Below, one piece after another: positions 37,401-50,300 of a stretch of DNA of 64,000 bases. The position numbers and the translations under genes are program-made. Source of the DNA: Acanthornis magna (lineage: Eukaryota; Chordata; Aves; Passeriformes; Acanthizidae); assembly GCA_036785705.1 (NCBI GenBank), contig JAWUZG010000297.1, positions 496,001-560,000 on the forward strand, in the 5' to 3' direction. The notes beneath the pieces are model-generated. The model was not told where the DNA came from. It saw only the letters and a program-made list of their open reading frames with translations, and searched no databases. Position 1 is the stretch's first letter, and every line of letters begins with the position of its first letter.

Positions 37401-40400
37401 CAAAGCTGAACCAGCTCTCTCTTAAAGCATGGATGAAGTTTTTCTGCCACTTTTCATAACAACTTTTTAATTAACTGCTGGCTGAGTCCACTTGGTGGAC
37501 TTGAGGTCACATGGAGGAGACATGGCACCCACATCCAACAGCCACCACCTTCCCTTCCCTGCTGGACATACACCTGGCTCCACTTGCTGTGCATGCTGCA
37601 GGAGTTATGTGCTTTAAACTGGGCTGGAGTTCAGCAGTCATGTGTGCCAAATTTTGTTCTGGTTAAGTCATAAATCAACTCTAGCAAGCATGGATATCAA
37701 GACTTTGTGTTGAAATTTTGGCTGGCCCTCAAAGAAACAAGAAGCTTAGAATGCCACAAGTTCCTATGTGTGACTGATACATATTTTAAAGCAGTTCCAC
37801 ATCGCAAAAATTCCTTACAGAAACCTTTGGTTCTAAGGTATTCCAAATATTAGCTTAATAGAGAACCTGAAAAAGCAGAAAACTATCTGCTAGTTTAAAT
37901 AATACCTAAAAATTACAAGACTGTATTAGGTATGCCTGCCACAAAATTAATGGATCCATGGTAGTACTTACACTCTAAATTAAAAAATTCTTTAATTAGC
38001 CATAGATTTTCAGTACATTCAATGGTTTGTGTTAGAAAAAGCAACTGAGTTCAGACTAAACTTTCTATCATAGCCTTTGCTTTAAAAAGAAAAAAGAAAA
38101 AAGCAATTAAGTAAAGAGATTGACAGTGAAATATAACACACTGCAATTGTTCGTCTTATGACCAGACTTTACCTGATAGGAACATACTCATTTAAGAGAG
38201 AAACACTTTTTCAGCTGCCAAGAACATGTACACACATAAAAGGAAACGCTGACTGCTCCAATGAATTTGATGGTTCATCTCTAGTCTCAGGCGGTGACAA
38301 TCTCCAAGAGCATCTACCATGGTCATTGCCACGCTGTAAGAACACTAATTAGAGAGGAGTCTAGCTGAACTCTAAATTGGTATTTTCTTCATTTGGATGT
38401 TTGACAAGTTCCCAGTAACAGGTTTGCTTGTTTTCCATGAGAATTAAAATTCAATGCTAAAAGCTATAGTTTCTCTTGTGCAGAAGGCTCTTCCACACTC
38501 TGACTCACCTGCAATTCAGAGCTACCACATGACTTGCATTGAAATGTCAAATCAGAATGATGAAAATTAGCTAACTGTTATCTTTTTCTAGATGAGGACT
38601 ATGCTCCACAGAAGACTATGTGATCTCATTACACAAGTCCCATGTCTACAAGATTTTCTGAATGAATTATCACTGATTAAGGTGTGGTTTGGCATGCAAA
38701 CTGCCAGAGGCATCTGAAAAGCCCTCTTGTCAGTTGATGCATAATTTCCTTCAGTATTCAAAACAAAAGTAAGATTACGATCAGGTGGGCAGCAAAGACG
38801 CTTTCTTCACATGCAGAAATGTCTTATTACATCTCTTCTCTCTACCGTACTACTGCTTCCTAGAGCAGTTCATAACTTGCTTTTCACAAAGCTGTCTATA
38901 ATCTGATAGTCTAAGTATATCCAAAGGTCCCCCTACCTTTCTGCCACCCCCTTTCATTTTCCTCCCCCTACATTTCCTGAGCAATCATCTTGCAAATTGA
39001 GACTATCACAAAACCTCGCCTATACTCTCTTTTCAGCTAAAAATCACTGTTTCATGATTTCTTGGAAATCAGTGCCAGTGCTCCCTCTCACATTCCTGAC
39101 CTGTCAGCACTGCATGGGCAGCCCAAAACCACACAACTCCCACACCGCGCAGCTGCAAGGCTGCACGGAGCTTGAGTCTGTGGAAGCAGAGGAAGGGGAG
39201 TTGAGGTAGATCACTGCCTTTTTCTGATACTTTGGAAATGAATGACGATATTCTACAAGCTGCTGGGATAATATGAACAAATGGCAGGCATATGTAACAA
39301 GCTCACAGATAAGGGACTGGATTTTCTATTAACCACTTGAAGTGTTTTCCAGTGGTAGCAGAAGAGAAAACCTCTGCTAGGGAGAAAATAATGTAAGTTG
39401 CATGACTACCTCCAAAAATGATAGATATTGTTACACATTCCTACATGCAGCAAGCAGAGCACATTGTCATGCCACACAAGCAATGCCTCCTGATGTGTGT
39501 TTTTGGGACTGTGCTAATGCCAAGACTGCAATTCTAGGGCTGCTTTTCCCAGGCACTACAGAAGAAAAGCAGTGGACAATGTCTCATCTGAAAGGACCAT
39601 ACCATTTTGTTGCCCAAGCCAGGCATTAACACGGCATTCAAAAGCTCAAGTTCAATTTCTGTATTGGTTTTTTTAAAAAAAGATTAATTGGACATTGGGA
39701 TGACTGTACATACTGTGGATGTAAGGATAAAATACATAAAAAAACAGCTCAGCAATTAATCTTGCAAATTAGATTACAGAGATAAACTCTCTTTAGATTA
39801 TCCTCATCAATATATATGAAAGCTGTAAAATCTTTTTGTAGCTGAAATTCAGGTTACTAAATCCGAAAAAAAAAAAAAAAAAGCCTATCATTGCTGGCTG
39901 TGTTTCCTACTAGGTTAGCTTTTGGCCACAGCAGACTTGAAACACAGTAGAGAGCTTTCATTTCTAAAAATCCCATTGTTACAGTAACATCTTTTCAAAT
40001 GTATCAGCATATTTTAATATGCCATAATTCCACCTAATTACTTACAGAGCCCTGGCAGAGGTTCTGAGAGGGCAGATGCATCTAACTCATATCCCTCGAG
40101 CCCGGGGGCAATGCAGGACACACTAAACGGAGAGCACCCACCTGCACATCCAACAGCTTCATCATTCAAACCATGGCACAGATGCACCGAGGGTGAGAAC
40201 CAAAGAACTGTAAAGGCCCAAGAAAGCTCACTATTCATAATTATCATTTTTTTAAAAGATAAACCTTTCCAGCAGAACCCTCAGCTGAATAGCACAGAGT
40301 AAGAACTGGACAACAGACTTCCAAAAGACAGCTATGATAATGTATTTTCCCAAGGATTAATATCCCTGCTTTCTTAATGCATGAAAATGGCAGCCGCTAC

Positions 40401-42639
40401 CAAAAGCTTTCAGTACTGAATTTTCAAGTCAGTGTTTCAGGCAACCTTTAACAATTTTTGGTGTATTTAGAACATTACATTACTGTCCCTATCTGTTTCA
40501 TCATGAGAAACAGGGTATAGAGGGTACCAGGATGCCATACGTCCCTCAACTGATAAAGAACTGTGTTCTTTAGTCAGTCATATGCATTTTGCTTCATCTT
40601 TTATATCTAAACGTGAATTTTCCCTAGTATGTATCATCCTAAGACAAAGTATTTTGTGTGACCTAATGAGATCAATGGACAGCAAACTCCAGTATACTAA
40701 GTAAGAATTATTAAAGAAAAGCCCTTTCCTGAATCTGACATCTCCTTTAGCACAAGGAATTCTAATTTTCCCTGATTTCACAGATGTTTTTCACCTGAAT
40801 TTCCATCCTAGCATGGCAGCAGCCAGCAGCTGCTCTCCTGTCTGAAATACGTTGCTTTGAATGCAGCCTCTAGTGAAATACACACATGAAATCTGACGTA
40901 AATAGAATCTTGAGATATAAGAAGCCATAAAGGAGATTTGATGGGCTTTAACTGCAGCCAAATGATACACAAGGAACATACTCTGCAATAACATGTACCT
41001 CGTATGGATCCTATTTGCTTCCCCATGATAAAGTGGCAACTTAAGCTGTGAAAATTACTGCCATCCATCTCACCCCATGCATTCACATGCTTGGGAAGCA
41101 TAAGTGAATATGCAGCTACGTGTTTCGCAAACAAAATATTTCTCCTAAGATGAAAACGAGAGTAACTCATTTCACAAGAAATGATCAGGCAATGCATGAA
41201 GCCTGGCATGAGTCCACCCTATCAAAGCCCAACAACCCTGCTGCACACTGAACTCTTCTGCTTTGTGGACCAGAATCAGATCCACAGTACAAAGGTCCAA
41301 CAACTGTGAAGTCAAAAGGGCAGAATTTTTTCCTTAACTCAAAATTTTCTTTGTTATATGCTACAAAGGCATGTCCTTTCTGCTATTTTTCTGCGCACTG
41401 TATTTGTTCTGTCCTCCCCCAGGATCTCACTGATCTCACAGTGTGTTTGTATGATGCTTGATGCGTGAGGACCACATGGCCATATGTCCTATAATGCAGA
41501 TTTATAAGTGTATATATATATAGGTTAATTGAACTAAAATAAACTCCAGTCCCCCAGCAGCAGTACATACCCATGAGCAAATTGTATGTTCCGTAAAACA
41601 CTGCTTGTGACTTTTAAAGACCCTTTGTTAAATTGTTCTTTTTATTTCAGGAATATTTCTTTGAAAGTCTTCCTTGAAATATGAGGCATATTTGCATGAG
41701 TTATGTCACTTTTCCTTTTTCTACATTACCAGTTCTTTATACATTTCTATCACATTTCTATTTGCATGTTATCTCTTTAAATCTGATAGTTCTTTCATTC
41801 ATTTATTTTTTTATCTCTAATATTATCATCAAACTTTCATTTTCTGCCTCTGGTTCCTTTCTTTATCTCCTTTGCCACAGAGAGATCATAATCCCACATT
41901 ATTCATTATCTGACAGTGATATTGAAGAAGCTATTGCTGCTTATGTAATAGGAAAATCTAATTATTTTAATAAAGATATGATTGACTCCATCAGGTGATA
42001 CCTTGGTCTGATTTTCTAGGACATTAACTCAGCAGAACTCTTACAGTCCCAATCTCTGTGACTGATGGTAACATGGCACCATAACCTGCTCCTGTAAATC
42101 TACCAGCAGGAACAGATTCCAACATTTTGCCCTAAGAGCCAAACACTACAGTCTCTGCATATCTTTTTATGAAACAGAAGTAGTTATTAGTTACCAAATA
42201 AATTCAGAGCTCCTGGGACTGGCAGCGACATTTTAATTTGTCAAGTGGGATAGAAATTTAAAGCTGGTTTTGCCCTGAACAATCGACAAGATATTTACAA
42301 AATTAAAGAAACAAAAGAATGCTTCCACCAAGACACAATTTCTCATTCTAATGCCCTGCCTGTACTATCATTGCTTTCAAAATGAAGAGTACACAGCACA
42401 GCACCTACTTTTATATTAGTCTCCATTTACTCTTCTCTTGTATTAGATGAACAATTCCTATGGACATTTTCACCCAAGTTTCTCAAACATTAACCATGTG
42501 GGGAAGCTTATTATTCCCATTTTACAAATGAGAAGACTGTGGAGCTAACATTATATGTGATCCAAAAACACCAGAAAATGGTGACTTGTCTGCCTTTCAT
42601 GCAAGCACTGCCCAGAGCCTGCCTGGCAGGCAGTGCCAC
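25411..42639. other. long block of unique sequence, no gene recognised
   Basis: No frame here has a recognisable domain; the longest are 30566-31024 (+, 152 codons) and 33698-34168 (+, 156 codons). Poly(A) runs lie at 36355-36367 (13 A) and 39866-39882 (17 A), a CAA tract near 32222-32238 and a short TA run at 41511-41522. A weak CR1-like phrase ('gtctaatccaacccccctg') occurs near 33308. Nothing suggests an RNA gene. Confidence 0.45.
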
Positions 42640-42735
42640 AGGCTGGGGGTCCAAACACCCTCTGGATGAAGAACCTTTTTCTAATATCCAGCATAAACCT
42701 CTCCTGACACAGCTTCATGCCATACACCTTCCTTT
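42640..42735 (-). repeat. CR1 LINE fragment
   Basis: 'tggatgaagaacctttttc', 'taatatccagcataaacct' and 'ctcctgacacagcttcatgc' are the reverse complement of the CR1 3' region. This is the first part of a composite CR1 locus. Confidence 0.75.
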
Positions 42736-42894
42736 TTTACCTTATTTCCTAGAAAGGTTTCCTGTTCAGCCAAGACAGACATCTTCCTCACCTGCTTGAC
42801 TTCTGACATTTGGGAATTGCCTGTTCCTGTGCCCATAAGAGGTGATGTTTTAAAGGTGATCAGCACTGATGGACCCCAACACCTGCAAAAAAAT

Positions 42895-43085
42895 TTTCCT
42901 AGGTGGCCTTATTCACTAATTCCCTGAACATCCTGAAGTGTCCTCTCCTCATGTCGAGTATGGATTTTGCTGGCACTTTTCCTCCGATCACCAGAGATTA
43001 TAAACTCAATCGCTTCATGGCTGCTGTGGCCAAGATGATCACCAATCCCCACTTTGCTCACAAGACCCACTCTGCTGTGCTATGG
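42895..43085 (-). repeat. CR1 ORF2 endonuclease-linker fragment
   Basis: Read on the minus strand, one frame gives LGHSSHEAIEF, like the conserved LGxSDHxxVEF of the CR1 apurinic endonuclease end. After a frame change, DMRRGHFRMFRELVNKA follows, like the linker that leads to the reverse transcriptase. Indels have broken the frame. In an intact CR1 this part lies far 5' of the 3' region seen next door, so the locus is rearranged. Confidence 0.65.
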
Positions 43086-43097
43086 TTTAGTTGATAC

Positions 43098-43172
43098 GGT
43101 GACGTTCAACCAAAGGTTGGACTCAATCATCTTGGAGGTCTTTTCCAACCTTAGTGGTTCTATGATTCTAAG
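43098..43172 (+). repeat. CR1 LINE 3' end
   Basis: 'aaggttggactcaatcatc', 'ttggaggtcttttccaacc' and the terminal 'ggttctatgattcta' give a clear CR1 3' end in + orientation, opposite to the two fragments before it. Confidence 0.85.
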
Positions 43173-44141
43173 AGTGAATGAATGGAAGATAAGGAATGAT
43201 CCACTTCACATCTAAATACTCTCTTGGTGGAATTCCCAGAGAAGGGAGAAAGCATGGGGAAACCATGGAGAAAGTTAAGTCAAGAGCCCAAAGTGTCAGC
43301 ACAAGCAAGACCTGAAGCGGTTCATATAGCCACCTCCGAAAGTATCAGGGCCTGGGCATAGCACCAAAAATGGAAAATCAAATAATGCAATGAAATAAAA
43401 ATTATTTACTACTTTTTTTTCTTCTGTGGATGCAGAGACACATAAAGCAAAGAAATCTATGTTAAAAATAAGGCTAATTGATTTGTGAGAGGTGAGAAAA
43501 TAAAAATCAAACCAAAAATAGAATCAGACTTCAGTACCCTGACCGCTTTTACACTGAAATACACAGAAAAACTTGGCAGACAGAGCTACTATGGTTTCCT
43601 CAGGATCGCTGAGGGACCTGGCAAACCTGCAGGAATATCACCAGGACAGGTTGTCCTTGACAGTTAGCAGGCATAGTGATTCAGCTCAGACTGTCAATTA
43701 AAATCTTTATATCACGTTTTCTATCATCATAGCAGCAGGCCAGAATTGATATCCAACATTTAAGACTGAAAAAATTGTTTTAATTATTCTGAATGAACAG
43801 AGAGATTCAGTCTACAAAAGAAATAGTAAAAACCTTCAAAGAGAAAACTGGGGGAGGAAAAGAGATGGAAAAGGCACTATTAAACTTTAGCTTGCTCACT
43901 ACCTTTTTTGGATTTGGAAATATATATCATATAATGTCATTCTATGGAAATATTTCAGTAAGCTGTTCTTGTATGCTGATACTACATCTAGGACATTTTG
44001 GGAGCTATTTAGTGTAAATAATTAGTCATAGTAGTAGCTCCCTTTGAGGACGCGTAAGTGCCCTCAGATACTGCCAAGAGATGGGCCAAGAGACTTGGAA
44101 CTCCACACTCATCCCCAGCTCAGACCTCAAAGCCTGCTCAC
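43173..44141. other. unique sequence, nothing recognised
   Basis: Only short frames without domains are seen. Confidence 0.45.
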
Positions 44142-44332
44142 CTGTTCACCAGGTACAGGAGCATGAGAGATGACCCCAGGACCCAGTGCCTGACAAAACA
44201 AAAGGTAGTTCCTAAATATAAGACTACCATGGAAAGGGCTACCAAAGGCAGCACAGTCAGCAAGATCAGGCTCAGGCTAGCACAGACAAGCATCCCAAGG
44301 CCAAAGCAACACGGAGCTACCACTCCTGCTCC
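44142..44332 (-). CDS. weak exon candidate encoding hydrophobic segments
   Basis: On the minus strand an open frame (95 codons, 44138-44425) contains a 191-bp block. It is preceded by a fair acceptor (ccacatacag, ending at 44333) and followed by a consensus donor (CAG|GTGAGC, with GTGAGC at 44141-44136). The block encodes about 63 residues with two leucine/valine-rich stretches long enough to span a membrane. The phase would be 0 at the acceptor and 2 at the donor. I do not recognise a family. The opposite strand is also open here (102 codons), which weakens the case, and no partner exon was found. A chance frame is the more likely explanation. Confidence 0.15.
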
Positions 44333-47300
44333 CTGTATGTGGGCAGGACTAACCCCAAGCAGGTAAAGGCAAAGGCATTTTTTCCCCAGGTATGACAGGA
44401 AACTTTCAAAAACAGCTTTGGACAATTATGGGTGGGCTGTGATTCTTGACTCCTCACTGGACTCAAGAATGGTATGAACACTAGTATGATACCTACAAGG
44501 AAAGAGAGAGCAATGCAGATAGGATAAAATCATTGTCCAGAACATCTCTCCTGGCTGCTTATCCCCCCAGGTACACATAGCAGCTTTGCAGGGTACAGAA
44601 ATTATAAACTTTTTGAAGCCGGAAAATGAATGATGTTTACATTTAGTTAAGTGGAGGAGAGAGATGGCAGAGTGACTGCCAACAATCACTGGGCTGGTTT
44701 AAATTGCTTTTCACCAGCACTGTCACCTGAGCAGATCTGTGCCAAGACACCAGGAAAAGCTGCTAGTCTAAGAGCAAGTTTATGCACTTCAGAGCGGTAC
44801 TGGAAGGTACTGCAATAGTGATTGACATCAATATGGAGATATTCAGAAGAGAGGAAGGAAAAAAATACGTGGATGGATTCAGAAGAAAGAGTGGAAATAC
44901 AAAGTTCAGGAGGACACCATTTTACAGTACACAATTGCACAGATTAGCAAGTTAGATGGTACTGAAACAAAATATCCAGTATTGAAATTAATGACCATAA
45001 AAATATCCCAGCAGAAAGATGGAGATTCATTGAAACATAACACATACTGTAAATAATCATTAAGTAAGTTAATCTTTAAGGATACCAAAAAGTATCTTTA
45101 TACACTGGAGGGGCCAAGAGACTTTGAAGTCTTTCCATTTTTCACCTTGTAATTCACAACTTTTAGACCATTATGCAATTGCAAAATTTTAAAGAAGCTT
45201 CAGTGATAACCCTGAAAGTCACAAGAAGATGAACAGAAATGATATGATAAAAAGGAAGGAATGTTCTTCATTCATTTTCTTAACATCAACCTTTACTTTT
45301 GACTGTTCCAGTGTGTACTAAGAATCAATATTTATACATTGGAAAGCACCTAAGCTCAAATATTTCAAATTTCAAAGATTTTGGATTCTAAACCCAACAA
45401 TATCTTTATAAACTAGCACTGTTCAATCACAAGACTCCACATATTTTGGGAAACACAATTCAGATGAAAAATCTGGTTTTGCTATGGTTTTGAGATTCAA
45501 GTGACTTCCAGTGGGACAAGATTAGGAAGAAATAGGAAGAAATGGGAAGAGCTGTAGAAGAACATGTTCAGAAATTAGTACAGTGACACACGAATAAAGT
45601 TTGTGGAGTTCAAGGACTTTCTCTAACTAGTCCTGAAAAAATGAACCTCAAAGCTAGCCATTCTCCAATAAAAAAAAAAATCATCATTTCTGCCAAGTTT
45701 ACTGTCTGGTTGTTTTCTTTTATCAACTAATGAAAAAATACCAAAAAAATTAGTTGGGACTTCCCATGCAGACCAGACTGAACTGAAGCTATAACAAAAC
45801 TCCAGACAAAATGAGATCAACTATTCAAAATTTCATTTTTGCAATACTGACACCTCTCTAGCAATACGTTTAAGGCTCTAGAGAGAAAACACTACAAAGC
45901 CATCCAACATACTGCACTAAACATTAAGCAGAACATTTGACAGAGGTGTTATATAGAAGCAGGAAGAAGTATGAGTAGAGACTGCTGGACAATAACAGCT
46001 TAACCCGTGGTGAAATAATGTACTGCACCAAGGTCTGGGTAATCAGTTACAGGAGTTAAATAAAGTTAGCAAAATTTCTACAGACACCTCATTATAGAAG
46101 TACTTTCTAGAAAACTGACAGAACCCAATAGAGGGTAAAAAAAAAACCAAATAAAGCCCAGCTGACACAAAAGAAAAAGGAAGCAGAAAGACATAATGTC
46201 TCATGTTTTAAACCCTTAAAATATATTTCTGAGTATTTCCAGTCTGTTCAGAATTTAATTCAGCTTTTAAACAGACCTTTAACATTCAGGTCTTTGTTAG
46301 CACATGTGTCTTTTAGTACGTGTCAGCACCTTTGGTATGTAAAAATCACTGTGCATTATGTTTTACCATGTATTTCACAGTTCTTTGTTCCTTGCACCAC
46401 AAATAGAATTGTGGTTTTGAAAACTCTCTAGACACATGCTGCACTTTTTGCAATCTATTTTCTGCAAAGAATTGCTCTCAAACTAGGTTGCACTCTCTCT
46501 TGAACTTGTAATAAATACAAGAATGTTGGGACACACTCAGAAGTTATTTATACCCAATAACTTTTTTTTTTGCCTGGTGAGTAAATCATTCTTCACCTGA
46601 AAGTACATGAAGGCAATTATATTGGCTCGTGCTGAAAGGTGAAAAACGGCACATAAAATAATAAATAGCAGAAAGAGGGTATTTAAATAGGCATGTAAAC
46701 CATGCTTTTCACATTAAAGAGCATAATAAGAGAAATATGATCTTATTTTAGCAGAACCTACAGGATGTTAGGATGATAGTACTGAGGTCTGTCCAAGTAC
46801 TCAGGATCTTACACACCAAACAAGACAATAAAATAATACATTTTGTCTAAAATAATAAATTTTCAACCATACAGTGAAACAAACAGATAGCAGTCAGGAA
46901 AATACAGGAAACTGAATCTCAACAGTTGCAGCAGATTTTTCAAGAAGAAAAGAAGAATGATTAAAGACTAAACAGAGAGATCTGACCAAACAGTGTCCCT
47001 CTTCAGAAGGTGGCATCATTTCAGATAAATTCTACTGACTGCAGGACATTACTCAATAGGGGTATGCCAGTTTTAGTACATCATAAATGACTTCTGAATT
47101 AGTATTTTAATGATGTACCTTACAGCTGGCTCTGCAATCAATGGGAAAATCAGATTTGCACAATGAAAACACAATATTTACTCATTTTTTTCTGAACCCC
47201 AAACTGACCCTAAATACTTCTGCCTCTGTCCCAAATCTCAGTGAAACACAAAGTTGAAAACCAATTTTATCACTGTGTATCTGTCCTGTGAACTGGTCCC

Positions 47301-50300
47301 TGCTGGGAGAGACCAGAAAGGTCTGTGGTCTGTGCTGCTGGAGCACAATCTCACTTTGCAAACTGAGGAGCTGGCTCAGGCTCATGATGTTTGTTCTGAC
47401 CCTCCCCCAGAATAGTCCATGTAGCATCAGGGTACCCCAAGCAGGATCTGTCCAGGTCCACGAGGCTGCTGCACCCAGGACAGGACTCTCAACTGGACCA
47501 GAGCAGACCCCTGGAGAAAAGCAGCCCCTGAAGAAAAGCACCTTGTGCTGTGAGCAGTCCCTCCATGGCACTGCTCAGACTTCGACCCTTACATGACTTT
47601 GCCGCTGAGTGATGCTTTGGCAGGCCATGGAAAGGTGCCCTGGCACCTTTTCTCCAGTGCAGCACTTGTATGCCAGCCCCTCTTTCACTGTAGCTAACCA
47701 GGATTTCCTGGAGTTTTTCTCATTTTCTACCTGTACTGTTTTGCTCCTGGAATGAATATTAGGAAGCAAGCACAGAATAGCATTTGATAGACAGTGTGTC
47801 AGGCCTACTTACACCATTTCTTCCATAACACAGAGAAACTCCGGTTTATAATGGGAGTTCTAAGACAATTAAAATTACTACAGCTCAGACTATGATGCTG
47901 TAATGGAAATTGTGCTATTACAGGAATTTGAAAGATACCAAGAGAGGGTGGGACGCTTTCAGGATTTACTAGACGCTGCCACTGTAATGCCCTTTCTTTG
48001 AGAAAACAGCACAGAGTACCACTCCCTGCTGATTCTAAAGCACAGTGAATGAGAGCACAGCTCACAATTATGGCAAACTTTGAAACCTGTCAGTCAAGGA
48101 GCAGAGCTGGTAATGCCAAACAAAACAGCAGATTTACACCTGGGAAATGAGGCTATAATGTAAGAAATACATTTTCTTTGCTCTCATTTATAACAGTAGT
48201 GGGAGAATTAACTACAGGGGATTCTTAGCATATTTACAAGACACTACAGGAGGCTTTTGGCATATTTACAAGCAACAATGGCATAATTTTACATGCAGAA
48301 GTTTAAATACTGTAAAGTCTGCTCTGTCTTTAGTTTCTGTGATTTAAGGCATCTGTATCCCCACCTTAAGTTTAAACAGCTACATGCTCTATTAATTCGT
48401 TACACTCAAAGGGATTTTGAGATGAATTTTCTAAAAGCAGCAGGACATTCGGGTTTGGAATCTCTTTTTATTTTATTTAATGCTTTGTTTTAAAAGGGGA
48501 AAGAAAAAGGCATTTTTAATGCTTCAAAATCACATGGGGTTTTTTTAGACTTTGTTTTTGTTTGCAAAAATAAAATGCTGACACTAAAGATGTGTGCAGT
48601 AGCTTCAGACAGTTGAAGCCTGTTAAGCTGCTGGGCTTTACTTCTTTTACAGAGCAAGAACAAGAAATCAACGTATCTTTTATTCCACTCTATGGTCTTG
48701 GGAAAGGAGACATGGAGGGGGATAGAAGGAACAGGATATATGACAGGAATATTCTGTGTCTGCTATAAACTTGGTTGAATGCAAAAACCAAACTGGACCT
48801 GGCCCTAACAGGAATCTGTCATTTCCATTCTCCAGTTCTGGGGAGCCCAGGGCATGGGCTCACTGGACACGACCATACTCTGTGACATGTGTTTTGCAGC
48901 CAAACAGCGGTGGGGCTGAAGGGTGCTCAGATGGCAAGACTGGCTAAAGCTGCCTTTTGGTCACATCCATCTAACATTTTCTTATTTGAAATATAAAACC
49001 TAGATTACGCAAATACCGATCGCACGGCTCCTAAATTTTTTGTGTAAGAAATCAAAGAGTTCATGTTAAAATGATGTCCTGACCTAAGGACAGGGCTCTG
49101 TACAATGTGTGAGCGCAATGACACACAGAACTCCTCTCTGAGACAGGCTGAAGGACCAAGCCTGATCATTTCCCCCATAGGAACAGAACCTACAGGAGCC
49201 ACAGCAGTGTCTGCTCCCTGCCATACTGCAGCCCACAGTTTCTTATAACCTTGATCTGTGACATGTGACTACAGCCTGGGGATAAAAATCAGTTTCATGC
49301 CTCCTCTTTTACTGTATTTTAACACATTCACTTGCAGCAAGACTTGCTCAAGCCGAAAAGGAAAGACAAGACAGAAGACAGCTTCATCTTCACCTGAATT
49401 TAGGAATGTAACTGAGGGACTTGATAGCGAAACATCCCCCAGAGCTATCCTGGACAGGTACTCATGTCCCAAGAGTAAATTAGTCCACCCACAATCAGCT
49501 TCAATAAAAAAAGAGAAAAAAACAGAATTATCAATTGCTTGAATTTGACACAAATTAACACTAACCAAAACAAAATATTGTAATATATATTTTTGGTAGA
49601 CATTATTGTCTTTTACTGCTTTATAATGCATTTACATTTTTAATAAAATTCTGGATACATATCTATGCATAAAATTTCCTTCAATTTTTTTATTAAGTCT
49701 AATAAAAATTCATTATATATTCATGCAATTCCAGGAAACTTACCAATTATTATGGTTGAACCTAGCCTGCAATATTTAATACTCATAAAATATGTTCATT
49801 CATGATCATCAGTACACATAACATCAAAACAAAACCAAAATTTTCTGTATGTGGGTTTCTTTTGTAAAATAAATGCTTTAACCTCTCAGGTGCAGTGAGA
49901 CACCAGAGGAGATAAAATCTGAAGCAGCTTTGTTATTTTTAGCTTAATTATGGTTCACCTCTGAAGGAAGGTGATGAAAAAGAAAGGAGAGTTTCAGAGG
50001 ATAGAAACACTGGAGCTTAAGACAGACCCATTTTCTGGTTTTCTTTGAAAACCTATTTGAACAAGTTTGCTTGTGACAAAACCAAGGGGCAATGAATGCA
50101 CAGCAGATCAGCCCTTCACACCAGCTGGAAGCAGCCTGTGTGCCCTCCCCCAGCCCCACAGCTTCCTCCTCCCAGCATCTTTCACATGAAACCCAAAATT
50201 CCCCTGCAGGACAGGCTTTTAATTGCCACCTTCCATTACTCATAACAACACTGGCTAAATGATGGGCCAAACTCTGCCATCACTTAATTCTAAATGCACC

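Noticed and set aside
39866..39882. 17-A run as the tail of a retrocopy
   Set aside because: No coding or RNA-gene-like sequence precedes it and no flanking duplication is evident.
40095..40110. CTCGAGCCCGGGG resembling a cloning linker
   Set aside because: It is short, embedded in ordinary sequence and explainable by chance.
41681..41998. Hydrophobic 105-codon frame
   Set aside because: T-rich DNA gives Phe/Leu/Ile-rich translations by chance; no splice context or family match.
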